Of a DNA stretch of 64,000 bases, positions 23,201 to 34,129 are shown piece after piece; positions within the stretch are counted from its first letter, which is position 1, and every line of letters starts with the position of its first letter. Origin of the DNA: Mixophyes australis (lineage: Eukaryota > Chordata > Amphibia > Anura > Limnodynastidae); NCBI GenBank assembly GCA_036250195.1, contig JAVHZZ010000004.1, positions 320,316,128-320,380,127 of the forward strand. The letters run 5' to 3'. A program made the translations under genes and the position numbers. The notes beneath the pieces were generated by a model. The model searched no databases. It was not told the DNA's origin and saw nothing but the letters and a program-made list of their open reading frames with translations.

Positions 23201-23897
23201 CTTTGTGTGTAGGTTCGGTATCCCTAGAATCATTGAAAGTGATAGGGGTACCCATTTTACTGGTGATGTCTTCCAAAATATGTGTAAACTCATGGGAATC
23301 AGTAGCAGACTTCACACCCCTTACCGACCACAAGCCAGTGGTAAGGTGGAGAGAGTAAACGGTACTATCAAGAACAAACTAGGTAAGATAATGGCTGAAA
23401 CTGGGTTGGCATGGCCTGAGGCTTTGCCGTTGGTCCTCCACAGCATTCGAACCACTCCTAGACCTCCTCTTAATCTGTCCCCCTTTGAGATACTGTTCGG
23501 ACGACAACCTCATTTGATCGTGAGTCCACAAGACGACTTAAAGTGTAATAATGAAGTGACTGTACAATATCTTATAAGAATGAGTAGACAGCTAAAACAA
23601 CAAGAACAAAAACTAAAAATGCTGTCACCTGGTATGCCAGAAACGAACTGTCATGATGTTGAACCTGGAGACTATGTTATGATCCGCAATTTCTTACGTT
23701 CAGGTTGTTTAACAGACCGTTGGGAAGGCCCGTACCAAGTGCTGCTGACCAGTACTACATCACTGAAGGTTGCAGAGAGAGACACTTGGGTCCATTCCAC
23801 CCACTGCAGGAGAGTCCATAATCCGGAGAAAGCGCAAGACAAGACTCAGACCGACGACATAGAGCTGTCACTTGTGAGCCTGTTCCGGGAGACCTAA
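20223..23897 (+). CDS. pol: Retroviral Pol (protease-RT-RNase H-integrase), one in-frame TGA
   Basis: Same frame as gag. Protease starts at once, with the active-site triad in FLVDTGA; TGA at 20346-20348 follows two codons later and would terminate Pol there. From 20352 the frame is open for 1181 codons. Reverse transcriptase motifs include LVQDLRGINK, LPQGFIDSPS and the catalytic YADD (near 21275). RNase H begins near FTFYTDGSC with the later YTDSRYAF. Integrase shows H-X3-H (HGLTH) and C-X2-C (CLIC), then the DDE residues in IDYIQLP, ESDRGTHF and GKVERVNG, and a C-terminal WEGPY tail. All catalytic residues are visible, so the nonsense codon is the only evident defect. Except for that codon the gene looks recently functional. 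Confidence 0.93.
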
Positions 23898-23940
23898 AGC
23901 CTGCAGTTGAGACACCTGAACCAGAGACGTTGCCTCAGAA

Positions 23941-23952
23941 CTATCTTTCCAG
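23941..23952 (+). promoter_or_regulatory. Probable env splice acceptor
   Basis: The pyrimidine run ctatctttccag ends at 23952, two bases before the env ATG at 23955. A second, longer tract ends in AG near 23990. Either could receive the leader donor at 17688. Confidence 0.45.
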
Positions 23953-23954
23953 CG

Positions 23955-25745
23955 ATGGAGTGGCGGTTTTTGTTTTTCTTTTGTTCCAGGATTTTCCATG
24001 TTTTTACTTTTTCTAGGACATTCTATTTTTGTGAAGGAGGATGGAGGACGGAGGAGAGTTCTGGGAGTGATACGGATGAAATGGAGGCCGAAGAAAAGTT
24101 AATAGGATATCCTGAGCAACCCATTATCAAACTTGGTCCAGGGGTTATGAAAAGGTCTGCTAGCTCAGGAACTCGGAGGCAGTGTGAGGGGCTATTGTCT
24201 GATGAGTATTGTATCTGCAAGTTCTGCAACTCCCTAGTTGACGAGAGATGCATCCAACGATGCCAGTCCCCCAGTACTCTGAATATAGGCGGGCATCCTT
24301 TGGAGGATTATCACTCCCTGGTGGGTAAGGTGCTAAACCAAACTGAATGTTGGGTGTGCTCTCACGTGCCTCAAGGGCAGCATAACATAGGACTAGTGCC
24401 ATTCCCGCTAAACATATCCGAAGTACTCGAATTAAGGGGTGGGAGGCCCATAGAAGGGAGGTACAATAACACTAGGTCCCCTAGTCTGACGCTTCGACAA
24501 TACTCCATAGGCAGATCTTTGCTGTGCCTAAACATATCTCATGCAAAGCGCCTGGAGAATTGGGAGGCTGACCTATCAGATCAGACAATGGCTCGCCACA
24601 CTCATTTTAGAGAGAGACTCACAAGGTCACTACTAGGCAGGAATGCTGATGGAAGTCACAAGTTAGGGCGTATAACCAAACATAAGAAGGTATCCATTGG
24701 AAAAGTCTCTACAGATAAATGTGAAAATGTCATTAATGCCGACACATGTCTAGAGCAGATGGAGACACTAGGCATGGGTAGTTTTATCAAAACTCTGTGT
24801 GACATAATTCATGGGCATACCATCCCTTATGTTCTCCCTGAGGATGTGTATTTTGTTTGTGGAAGAAAAGCTTATTCCTGGGTGACTCCGAGTTCCAAGG
24901 GCTTGTGTTTCTTAGCTAAACTGGTTCCTGAAATCATGACTATTACTCATGAAGAAATGGTAGATATTCACAAGACTACATCACCACCATACATACACAC
25001 ACAGTATGAACACCGTGGCAAGAGAAATATGATTCCTGGTGAGGAACCCATAGCTACAAAATTGATTAGTGAAACTGCTGGTTTCCAAGTTATGGTTGCT
25101 CTAGATCTCACCAGGACCGCTCGGGGAACATTAAACTTTAAATATATCCAAGACCTAGCTAAATTAATAGATAATATCACCGAGATGTATGATGACACTT
25201 TCAGGTATACTGGAAGGGAGCTACAAGTGTACAAGAAGGAGTTGGTGCAACATAGACTGGTACTAAATTATCTCACCTCTATTACTGGTGGGTACTGTGT
25301 GACACTGGCCACCCAGTTCAGTGTCAAATGTTGCACGTACATTACTAATAATACGGAAGACCCTAAAGAGGTTATAGACCGGAAGATGGATGAAATTTTG
25401 CAGCTGAAATGGGAATTTCGAAAGAGCCATAATTCTTCGTTATATGAGATCGGGGAAAAGGTGGCGGGTTGGTTCTCATGGTTGAACCCAGCAAAATGGT
25501 TCTCCCGTCTGGGGGAGTGGGTACAGGAAATGATTGCGAGTGTAGGTAAGCTCCTTCTCCTTATACTGGGTGTCATCTTAGCAATTGGTTTAGTTGTCAA
25601 ATGTGTTCCTACTGTGTTGAAGTGTGGAAAACGGTCTCATAAGAGTAACACTGAGAAAGAGACTGAAAGGGTGGTACCAGATACCGAGATCATGGTCTGT
25701 GGAGAAGTATTGTACAATCCTGAACTTGAAACGGTGATTGGGTGA
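23955..25745 (+). CDS. env: Retroviral envelope glycoprotein (SU-TM)
   Basis: 596 codons and intact. The start at 23955 is preferred over 23907 because it follows the acceptor and begins a hydrophobic signal sequence (EWRFLFFFCSRIFHVFTF). SU contains CWVC (near residue 136), the thiol-isomerase-type motif of gammaretroviral SU, and several N-glycosylation sites. A basic furin-type site RGKR lies near residue 375. TM has an immunosuppressive-domain-like region ending ITGGYC, after which CysCys follows ten residues later rather than six. A Trp-rich segment WFSWLNPAKWFSRL precedes the membrane anchor LLLLILGVILAIGLVVKCV and a ~45-residue cytoplasmic tail. Env shares the pol frame and begins 57 nt after the pol stop, whereas many relatives overlap pol in another frame. 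Confidence 0.9.
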   Translation: MEWRFLFFFCSRIFHVFTFSRTFYFCEGGWRTEESSGSDTDEMEAEEKLIGYPEQPIIKLGPGVMKRSASSGTRRQCEGLLSDEYCICKFCNSLVDERCIQRCQSPSTLNIGGHPLEDYHSLVGKVLNQTECWVCSHVPQGQHNIGLVPFPLNISEVLELRGGRPIEGRYNNTRSPSLTLRQYSIGRSLLCLNISHAKRLENWEADLSDQTMARHTHFRERLTRSLLGRNADGSHKLGRITKHKKVSIGKVSTDKCENVINADTCLEQMETLGMGSFIKTLCDIIHGHTIPYVLPEDVYFVCGRKAYSWVTPSSKGLCFLAKLVPEIMTITHEEMVDIHKTTSPPYIHTQYEHRGKRNMIPGEEPIATKLISETAGFQVMVALDLTRTARGTLNFKYIQDLAKLIDNITEMYDDTFRYTGRELQVYKKELVQHRLVLNYLTSITGGYCVTLATQFSVKCCTYITNNTEDPKEVIDRKMDEILQLKWEFRKSHNSSLYEIGEKVAGWFSWLNPAKWFSRLGEWVQEMIASVGKLLLLILGVILAIGLVVKCVPTVLKCGKRSHKSNTEKETERVVPDTEIMVCGEVLYNPELETVIG

Positions 25746-25762
25746 TAGTTTATTACACTATC

Positions 25763-25773
25763 AAAGGGTGGAA
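25763..25773 (+). other. Retroviral polypurine tract
   Basis: aaagggtggaa immediately before the 3' LTR (25775) is the expected plus-strand primer site. Confidence 0.7.
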
Positions 25774-25774
25774 C

Positions 25775-26612
25775 TGTCGAAGTCAGTAAATTGGATAAAG
25801 TCATTTCAATTAAAGTCTAGCAAACTTGGTTGTCTTTGTTTGAAAAGATGCGTACGGTACGCATCGACGTACAAGGGCACGCTACGGCGTGAAAGGGCAT
25901 ACGCATCCACTACACGTGGCAGCAACAGTAATTGGTCTTTTACCATACATTCGCACAAACACGCATACTTATAAAATAGTACACATTAATGGTAGTTGCA
26001 ACACATAGTCAGTTATGTTGAAATATAGTAGTATTTATATGTTATATCAGAGTTATATGCATATTAGTGAAATACACGGAACGGGTTAAAGGAATAACAT
26101 CATGAGTGGTATCATAATGAACCTTGTTACATATCCTACTGTTTGGTTCACTCTGCGAGGGAATCGCAGAGTGCATACGCAAGTTATGAATGATAGGGAA
26201 TTATGAACTACTTAAGACTAAGGAATCCTGGCGGGAAGAGCAGAGCATACCCCCTGCAGAGATGACCCCCTCCTTTGGATTCCTTAGGATGAACCAGCCA
26301 ATGATTGACGACCCCTTGGACATTCCTGAGACCCGGACCAATAGATGCAAGCCATACCATCTTCATTGTATTACTGTATTTGATTGTGTATATAAGCAGC
26401 AGCTTGTGATCCAGAGTGCAGACATCTTGTCCCCAGACTTCAGGATTGAATGACTGCACTGGATCCAGAGCGCCTGCGATAAGTAACGGCTGTATTTACT
26501 ATTACTTCGCTTGAGCATATTTTTCCACTTATTGCGAATAAATCTTTGTGCTTTGGAAGCACAAATCGAGGTTCGACAATCGTTATTGGTTAGCGACGAT
26601 ACGCACATAACA
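25775..26612 (+). repeat. Retroviral 3' LTR
   Basis: 838 bp, same boundaries as the 5' copy apart from one T lost near the 3' end. TATA box at 26389-26395, AATAAA at 26537-26542, palindrome at 25847-25865. It ends at aaca-26612 and is followed by the target duplication ggga. Confidence 0.95.
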
Positions 26613-26616
26613 GGGA

Positions 26617-26989
26617 CCCCCTGCTGCAGGTTCCCCTGCTATAGTGCCACCAACCCCAGCTGGCTTGCCTAGTTCTGGTTTTTGTGAAATGGGGGAAACA
26701 CCGCTTTTTTCCCCTGATTTTGCTGCAATCAGAACTAGGCCAGCAGCACTAGGGTTAATATCATTAGGAGGGTGGGATTCCACAGATTTATTTATTTTTA
26801 AAAAAAAATAATCTATTTTTTACCACGTTAGAGAGCATGCAGGTCCGTCAGCTTTAATGCCGCCCAACCCGCAGGCTCAACTTAGAGCAAGTGAACAAAT
26901 ATATATTCAGGGTGTCATATTTAAAACCTTCCCTGAATCTCCTCTTAGGGACTTACCTATAGGAGATATAGGAGATGCCTTGACGCAGT
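26617..26989. other. Continuation of the pre-insertion flank
   Basis: GC-rich bases ccccctgctgcaggttcccc continue what was broken at 16749, then the DNA becomes AT-rich. No gene. A 'cagaactaggcc' / 'gcctagttctg' inverted pair (about 26668-26678 and 26729-26741) is a short stem. Confidence 0.4.
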
Positions 26990-27332
26990 AATTGAGCATA
27001 TCCCAATATAACTATATTGTGCACAAAATTCTCCTTTATGTATATGCTGACACATAGTGATTTACATATTGTTTGTTTTTGAGCAACACACAACATTTTT
27101 CTTTTGTTTGCACATACACATTGGTCTTATTTGTCCTTGACTGCCGTCTGAAATGATTGTACTCGCCTGTACACATTTCATTCATTTAAAGACGCGCTCC
27201 TTTTTATCTTTCACCAATTTCTAGTTTGTTTTTCTGGGAATTGACAACTCCCTCCAGGTGCTTCATGCTTTAGAAAATGGAGATGCAGGGAAGGCTTTAA
27301 TTGTGACACCCTGAATATATACTATATATTAT

Positions 27333-27515
27333 GGATGGCACAGTGGCTTAGTGGTTAGCACTTCTGCCTCACAGCCCTAGGGTCATGAGGCCTTAGCTAT
27401 GTGGAGTTTGTATATTCTCCCCATGCTGCCGTGGGTTTCCTCCGAGTACTCCAGTTTTCTCCCACAATCCAAAAATATACTAGTAGGTTAACTGGCTGCT
27501 ATCAAATTGACCCTA

Positions 27516-27567
<52 letters not shown>

Positions 27568-27672
27568 TAGGGAATTTAGACTGTAAGCTCTATTGGGGCA
27601 GAGTGAGTGAGTGAGTTCTCTGTACAGCTCTATGGAATTAGTGGCACTATATAAGTTGATGACGATGATAAA
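27333..27672 (+). mobile_element. tRNA-headed SINE with internal (TG)22
   Basis: Head with the A-box-like tggcttagtggttagcac, degenerate B box, conserved body, then (TG)22 at 27519-27562 in place of the short TG run seen in other copies, and the tail ggcactatataagttgatga. It interrupts the tandem repeat pair around it. Confidence 0.75.
27519..27562. repeat. (TG)22 microsatellite
   Basis: Uninterrupted dinucleotide run inside the SINE, expanded from a short TG run at the same place in other copies. Confidence 0.95.
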
Positions 27673-27780
27673 TATTTGTTTCACTGGCTAGGTACTCACC
27701 TACAGGAAATGCCGTGATGCAGCAGGTGAGCTTATCCCAATATAGCTATATTGTGCACAAAATTCTCTTAAAATGTACAC

Positions 27781-29540
27781 ACAAATAATAACTTGTCCTG
27801 CCAATTTGGCCATTTTCAACCAAATTATCAGACATTTGTAGCATGCATGGACTCAAAAATTATTATTCTAAAAGCACAAAACCCTATAGGATTGTAACGT
27901 TAAAAGTAACTGGCGCAAAATGCAAATGCTAAAGGCAGTCTTCACTATTAAAAATATAGTACATTACTATTTTCCAAAACAAAAAAGCAGTATGCACTGT
28001 GTCAGTTATTTGTACATCTCCGTAAACATGACACACTGACCTACATTCAAAAGCCTACTAAAATCCATTCTTCTGGCTGGGAGCTTTATCTGCTTCATTA
28101 GATTAACTGCAACATGTCATACTCAGTGGGAGTGCCTGCTCCTGATAACAAACTAATTTTATTGGAAGCCTTAGGAAATGTCACAATACTATAGCCACAA
28201 TTTGCTCTTTATTTCTAAAATCATTAAAACATTCTTTAGAGAATTCATTTCTACAGTTGTATGTTTTAGTGACATGCAGCAGATCTGCCTTTCCCTTTCT
28301 CTTTTGCTTATCTTAAATATGTATAAAACTATTTACAGTTGGTCAAGTGATACAAAGAAATTACATAATTTTCCTCCCACGCTACATTTAATTTAATACA
28401 GCTGATAGGCAGCATGATTACTATTGAGATGTGCTTGTGTCGTAACCCAACAAGAACTGAACTCCCCTACATCATGTCCCAGCATTCTATTCAATGAGGT
28501 TTCAAACTGCTATAGCTGCAAAGAGAATATCAGGACAAGCTGCAGGTGAGTGTGATATTGTCAGGCTACTGTGCAGACTTAGGTGTGCACACAGGGTGTG
28601 CTGGTTGTGCCTAGGCACCCTCTAGTGTATAGCCGGATTAATGTGGGGAAACAGGCAGTCCATTTAATGGCCGCAGTATGAACTACAACAAAGAACCACT
28701 GTGGCTTCTTCCCTCAAGCTGCTGCAATAGTTTATATGGCCAAAACTGAGATAGCCTCAGCAGCTCCAGTCATACGCCTTTGCAACAGCAGCTCCTCCCA
28801 TGTTTCTTGCCGGAACTGAAGAGCTCTGGACTTGGCGTGCAGACTCCAGAGGTGAGTGGCACACAGGGAAATAGAGCCTACTGCCTACATATGTTTTATT
28901 AATAAATATGTTTAATCATAATATATGTGTGTGTGTGTGTGTGTATATGAACTTTGGGGCACTACTGTGCTGCATAATATCAACTGGGAGAGCACTCAAA
29001 GCCTGATAAGGGTTCAGGCCGCTCCAGGCTGATACTCCCGTAGTGCACCCTAACCTTCCACACCAGGCTTGTCTAAGACTTGGCTTCTTTCACCATGCCC
29101 CCCCGCCAATCAATACTTACGTTTGTGCATTTTCAAAGCTCAGCATTTTGATTTTTAAATGGTCACAGAAATCTTTATCACTCATTTTGTTTCCATTAAA
29201 CTCAGAACTGTATAGCAGAAAGGGAGCGCGAACAAGCGTTACTGAGAGTGAATGCATGAAGGTAGAGGGAGTGGGCTATATCTCCTACTTGTCTATACTC
29301 AAGATGTCTGCCCAAGGGTGGCTCATTGACTTAATCATTTACCAGACAACCCGTATAGACGGTGCTGGTAACTCCCTCCGACAGCTCACTGTGGTCTGTA
29401 CACCCTAATGAAATGTGCTGCGCATGCCTATGTGTGCAGGTGAGCTTGCATAGTAACCATGATATCAGTCAGGCATGATTGGCTCACTGCAGCAAAGAGG
29501 AGTCTGAATACTGCAGGAGACATTGCTGCTCCCACACACT
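27781..29540. other. No gene seen; minor simple repeats
   Basis: AT-rich to about 28430, then mixed. A TG/TA run is at about 28922-28946. ORFs up to 121 codons (29043-29408) lack any recognisable domain. 'agccggattaatgtgggg' near 28632 resembles a hAT MITE tip, probably a fragment. Confidence 0.4.
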
Positions 29541-29802
29541 CAGGGCCGCCGAGATGGGAAGAGCGGGTACTAATTATGCGGGCTCGGGCATGCCAGGGGG
29601 CCCGGCCCCGGCCCTAGTGCCAAAGATTTTATTTTTTTTCAAAACTAATTTTTTTGTTGTTTTTTTTGTTTGTTTGGTAGTTTTTTGTGGCGGGGGGGGG
29701 GGGGGGGGGCGTCGGTTGTTGGTGGGGGGAGCAGGGTAGTTAAAAAAAATAAATAAACATACTCACGTGATCGCAGCGCCGGCATCCCTCCTCTCTGCTC
29801 CT

Positions 29803-29881
29803 CTCTGCTCCATTCAGACTGAATGCTGGGTGTGACGTCATCATGTCACGCCCAGCATTCAGACAGTCTGAATGGAGCAGA
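29803..29881. repeat. Imperfect palindrome with central TGACGTCA
   Basis: The arms tgctccattcagact...gctgggtgtgac and gtcacgcccagc...agtctgaatggagca can fold into a long stem. TGACGTCA (29833-29840) is a perfect CRE-type octamer near the centre. Confidence 0.7.
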
Positions 29882-29944
29882 GGAGCAGAGAAGACCAAGA
29901 AAGAGGAGAGAAGAAAAGGAAAAGGTATGTAAAGGGAGGAAAAC

Positions 29945-30640
29945 AGGGGGGGGGGGCATGGCGCGGAGGGGTTAAAAAATGAGGGGGGGCAGCATGACAC
30001 AGAGAGGTTAAAAAATGGGGGGGGCAGCATGACACAGAGGGGTTAAAAAATGGGGGGGGGCATGGCACAAAGGGGTTAAAAAATGAGGGGGGGCATGGCA
30101 CAGAGGGGTTAAAAAACAGGGGGGGGCATGGCACAGAGGGGGTTAAAAAATGAGGGGGGCATGGCACAGAGGGGTTAAAAAACGGGGGGGCATGGCACAA
30201 AGGGGTTAAAAAACGGGGGGGCAGCATGACACAGAGGGGTTAAAAAAGGGGGGGCATGGCACAGAGGGGTTAAAAAATGGGGGGGCATGGCACAGAGGGG
30301 TTAAAAAATGGGGGGCATGGCACAAAGGGGTTAAAAAATGAGGGGGGGCATGGCACAGTGGGGTTTAAAAACGGGAGCATCATGGCACAGTGGGGTTAAA
30401 AAAACAGGGGGGCAGCATGGCACAGTGGGGTTAAAAAAATGGGGGCAGCATGGCACAGTGGGGTTAAAAAACAGGGGGGAGCATGTCACAGTGGGGTTAA
30501 AAACCAGTGGGGGCAACATGGCACAGGGGTTAAAAAACAGGGGGGGCATGGCACAGTGGGGCTAAAAAACAGGGGGGGCATGTCACAGTGGGGTTAAAAA
30601 ACAGAGGGGCAGCATGGTACAGAGGAATTGAAAAAGGGGG
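29945..30640. repeat. G-rich minisatellite, ~35-bp unit
   Basis: About 20 units of the form G7-catggcacagaggggttaaaaaa, with units switching between 'cagagggg' and 'cagtgggg' at about 30355. Runs of 4-8 G in each unit make G-quadruplex formation plausible. ORFs across it are translations of the repeat. Confidence 0.9.
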
Positions 30641-31520
30641 GGAGCAGCATAGTATAGTGTGATGAAGGGGAGCCAGGTGAAGGGGGCAAAAGCAGCATGG
30701 AGGGCGCAGTGTGATCATAAGGCATGGCGATGATGAAGGGGCACATTATTGTAATGTTGGAGCTGGAGGAAGGCCTAAATATTAATCGTGGGTGGTATTA
30801 ATTTAACGCCAGGGTTGTTTGGAATTAACTAAATGTAGCCATTTTTTCCAAATAAGGCCCCCAGCATTCCAGGATCCAGACAAGCCGCAACTAAAGAAAC
30901 CTGCAGCCACAGGTGGTGAAAGTGAGAAGAACAGGTAGGAGAGAGCAGGACAGTATGTGAAATGTTGTGATTCTAGTAGGGACAATGCTAATTTTTGGTG
31001 AGTGTTCCAAACAATGTAAGGTGCAGGCCAAGACTGAACTCTTTGTGTACACACTGCATTCTTTCTATACTACACTGTGGTGCTAGATGTCCTGAAAGTC
31101 AGGAATGCTTGGACATATGTGACGCTCCGGCGAATTCAGAGCCTAGTGATTTTAATGTGTTAGCCACGCCCCAATGGCGCATTTCCTACGCCCCCAAATG
31201 CATGACCACAGCTCGGAAAAATCTTGCGGCGGCGATTTTTTTTTAGCATACTCGACTATAAGGGGGGCCCCATGAATTTGTTGTACCGGGGCCCTGAATT
31301 CCTCTTGGCAGCACACACTAAAGGGTAAAATATACATTTTGGTTGAGATACCATTTAAGATTTAGCGTTTATGATTAGAGCAGTCCTGTTGTAGGGACGT
31401 TTGATTTTGCATGTTCATGACCATTTGATGCACCACTAACCCTAGAATAAAAGATCTCCTAGCAGTATTCACATCTATATGTAAAAGTATTATTAATTAT
31501 TATTTATTTATAATAACCAA

Positions 31521-31854
31521 GGACCTGATTCATTAAGGATCTTAACTTAAGAAGTTTCTTATTTAAGTCTCCTGTACAAAACCATGTTACAATGCAAGGG
31601 GTGCAAATTAGTATTCTGTTTTGCACATAAGTTGAATACTGACTGTTTTTTCATGTAGCACACAAACATCAACTTTAAATTTTAGTGCACAAACAATCTA
31701 TCAAGTATTTGTGTGTTACATAAAAAAAACAGTCAGTATTTAACTTATGTGCAAAACAGAAAACTAGTTTGCACCCCTTGCATTGTAACATGGTTTTGTC
31801 CAGGAGACTTAAATAAGAAACTTCTTAAGTTAAGGTCCTTAATGAATCAGGCCC
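31521..31854. mobile_element. Palindromic MITE, 3-bp target duplication
   Basis: Begins ggacctgattcattaag and ends with the inverse cttaatgaatcaggccc; almost the whole element folds on itself, the arms meeting near 31690. CAA flanks both ends (31518-31520 and 31855-31857). A 3-bp duplication and long inverted repeats fit a PIF/Harbinger-type MITE. Confidence 0.75.
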
Positions 31855-31857
31855 CAA

Positions 31858-33787
31858 ATTATTAAATTGAACATTTGATGATAAATATGTATGATTCTTT
31901 ACTTCATTTAGCTCTTTGAGGTGCAAAATATCCCCCAGAAATGAGGGGCTTAAACGTTTGTATGTCAGCATTTAAAAGCTAAAAATGCCAAATTCCTCCT
32001 GAATATTTAAGATAACTTGTCCTATGGCCATTCTCAGTAATGCAGCTTCATCTGAGGTAAACAATTACAGATACTCTTTCTCTTTTTCAGTGGTAAGACC
32101 TTAATAGAAATCATTTGTAATGTTAATATTTTTGTGTCTGAATTTATTTTACAAAAGGTCCAAATATTTGGGGAGCATGGCCTTATGTTTTGGTGCAGGA
32201 TTTATTTTTCCCTAAAGTCCCATATTCCTCTGGACATTTCCGATATCCACTTCAAAAGGTGTGACACCTCACAATTTCTGTTTGGACTCAAAGGGCAAGG
32301 CCCTAGCGGATCCGGTACATGCCGCAAAGTGTCCTTATTTTCAAATGGGGAATTTAGAAGCTGTGCATCATCTGCATCCTTTCCAGACAAAAGCAACTCT
32401 CAACTTTCCACCCACCATATCCATGAAAGTGGTTATGAGGGCTGTATTTACAGAGGGCATCAGGAGGAAAGGATTTGAGGTTGTCCAACATCTCATCATA
32501 AAACAAGGACTTCATCAAAATTCCAAGAAGAGTCCACAAAATCTGATATTTTTCTTTTCTGAAAGTCATGAAGCAGCACACAGGATAAACTTAAGAGAGT
32601 TTTGTAATCAGCTTTGACTTCCAAAGATTTTGTCCACAGCCTTTGTAACGTTTGTAACTTCTCTTATTAGTAAATAATTTATTTTTGTTTTATATGCAAT
32701 ATAATAGTGTATAGATTTATAATGCATCTGGAGACATTTATAAAACCTGTTCTACATGTGTTGCCCATAGTTAGCAATCAGATGTTTGCTTTAAATTTCT
32801 TATACGCGAAAATTGACAGAATTATACCAGTTGCTATGGGCCACATTTTCTTCTCTACACAGTTAATTCTATAAGTTTTCAAAAATTTCCTCCATTTGCA
32901 ATATGTATGCTGAAACACTACATGATTGAAGTGAACGCATCTACGTATCTTATTGTCAATATCTGATCGTTCTTTGTCATGTCTGGCCATAGAAAGTTCC
33001 AAGTTTAATAACATTTTGTGGCCTAACTTATCATCATCATCATCATTTATTTATATAAACTTATGTCACTGTCTCACCAGTTACAATAATGGGCTGACAT
33101 GATTTTTTCATTTTGATTGGGCCATTTCAACATAGTACTTAGCATTTTTTTAAAAAAACAAATTGGGAGAATCAGTGTACAGTTTGTCCAGTACAGTATC
33201 CTAAGCTTCCAATGTTTCAATTGGTAGCTCAAGTGTAACATAAGATAACAATTAAAGATTAAAAGTTATCATTGGTAAAAACAAGGATTGTCCTGAGAAA
33301 ATTGGGACACTAGCGAGGCCTTATCTAACGTTATCTCAGATATCTTATTGACCTACTAGCATTACCAGCAGCAATGTTTAATTATGTATAAATGTTGCTT
33401 AATCTATGCAATCTGGCATCATTCCCCAGGGGGTGTGAATTATTTGGACACTTTTGGATAAATCTGGTCCACTTCATGAATTAATTTGCCAAATTAATTT
33501 GCCCATCTCTAAGGCTAAACATAAATCATTGATTTAACAAGATACTTTATGGTAATATTTTTAATTGCATTGGACTATTGCAGTTTTGTTTAGTATGAAC
33601 GGTTCTGCAGAACAAAATGCAGAGTATTGAAACAAGCAATGGACCTCGTATATACAGTAAAAGTCTCATTGATCATTGATAAAAAATAAATTACCCCTAA
33701 AAATTACATTTTCCATGTACCACCAATAAAACTGCTTACCAAACCATACCTTTTTATACACCATCAAAAAGTTTTCCCCTGTGCCAG
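31858..33787. other. No gene seen; SINE tail fragment
   Basis: The ORFs of 114-118 codons at 32134-32617 overlap in two frames and show no known domain; 33029-33056 (tcatcatcatcatttatttata) is a minus-strand SINE or L2 tail fragment. The rest is AT-rich. Confidence 0.4.
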
Positions 33788-34129
33788 AGTGTGGGCAGCA
33801 CGGTGGCTTAGTAGTTAGCACCTCTGCCTCACAGCACTGGGGTCATGAGTTCACGGCCTTCTCTGTGTGGAGTTTGTATGTTCTCCCCGTGTTTGTGTGG
33901 GTTTCCTCCGGATGCTCTGGTTTCCTCCCATACTAGAAAAATATACTAGTAGGTTAGTTGGCTGTTATTAAATTGACCTTACTCTCTCTCTGTCTGTGTG
34001 TGGGTATGTTAGGGAATTTAGACTGTAAGCTCCAATGGGGCAGAGACTGATGTGAGTGAGTTCTCTGTACAGTGCTGTGGAATTAGTGGTGCTATATATA
34101 TCGCTGCTGTTGATGATGATGATGACAGT
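33788..34129 (+). mobile_element. tRNA-headed SINE, best copy
   Basis: gtgggcagcacggtggctta opens a tRNA-like head; A-box-like tggcttagtagttagc, B-box-like gggtcatgagttc, then 'tgtggagtttgtatgttctc', 'tgggtttcctccggatgctc' and 'gactgtaagctccaatgggg' blocks. The tail gtgctatatatat... ending in (GATGAT)n resembles the L2 tail at 58745-58812, so the SINE probably uses L2-type machinery. Confidence 0.8.

Larger units (their letters stand above)
16750..26612 (+). mobile_element. Gammaretrovirus-like endogenous retrovirus, near intact
   Basis: A complete provirus: 839-bp 5' LTR, proline-type primer-binding site, leader, gag, UAG, pol, env, polypurine tract and 838-bp 3' LTR, flanked by the 4-bp duplication ggga (16746-16749 and 26613-26616). 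One CCHC knuckle in Gag, UAG between gag and pol, a GPY-type integrase tail and a CWVC-type SU motif place it with gammaretrovirus-related elements. The LTRs differ by four substitutions (16878/25903, 17285/26310, 17457/26482, 17534/26559) and one indel, so insertion was recent. The one evident lesion is a TGA in the protease. Confidence 0.95.
26990..27780. repeat. Tandem pair of an unnamed ~390-bp repeat, split by a SINE
   Basis: The phrase 'tatcccaatata' followed by 'ctatattgtgcacaaaattctc' occurs near 26999 and again near 27733. Subtracting the SINE at 27333-27672 leaves a period of about 395 bp. The same family, also as a tandem pair (period about 372), is at 49205-49690, where the phrases 'cacttagtgatttatatatt' and 'ttgtacacatttcatt' recur. 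Confidence 0.6.
29541..31311. mobile_element. Non-autonomous hAT-like element carrying a minisatellite
   Basis: Begins cagggccgccgaga and ends ctcttggcag, whose inverse ctgccaagag aligns with gccgaga of the other tip. Both ends are followed outwards by the 8-bp sequence cacacact (29533-29540 and 31312-31319), the duplication size of hAT transposons. The interior holds a palindrome (29800-29890), a G-rich minisatellite and a block shared with about 195-350. No transposase is present. The tips are unequal and the duplication is low-complexity, so the exact ends are moderately certain. Confidence 0.55.

Noticed and set aside
27502..27684. ORFs across the (TG) run
   Set aside because: Cys-Val and Thr-His dipeptide runs from a microsatellite.
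29740..30718. Pro/Phe/Cys-rich ORFs over the G-rich minisatellite
   Set aside because: Repeat translations (FFNPSVPCPP type) that change with unit number.
32134..32617. Overlapping 114- and 118-codon ORFs
   Set aside because: No domain; the two frames compete over the same DNA, and there is no splice or promoter support beyond chance.
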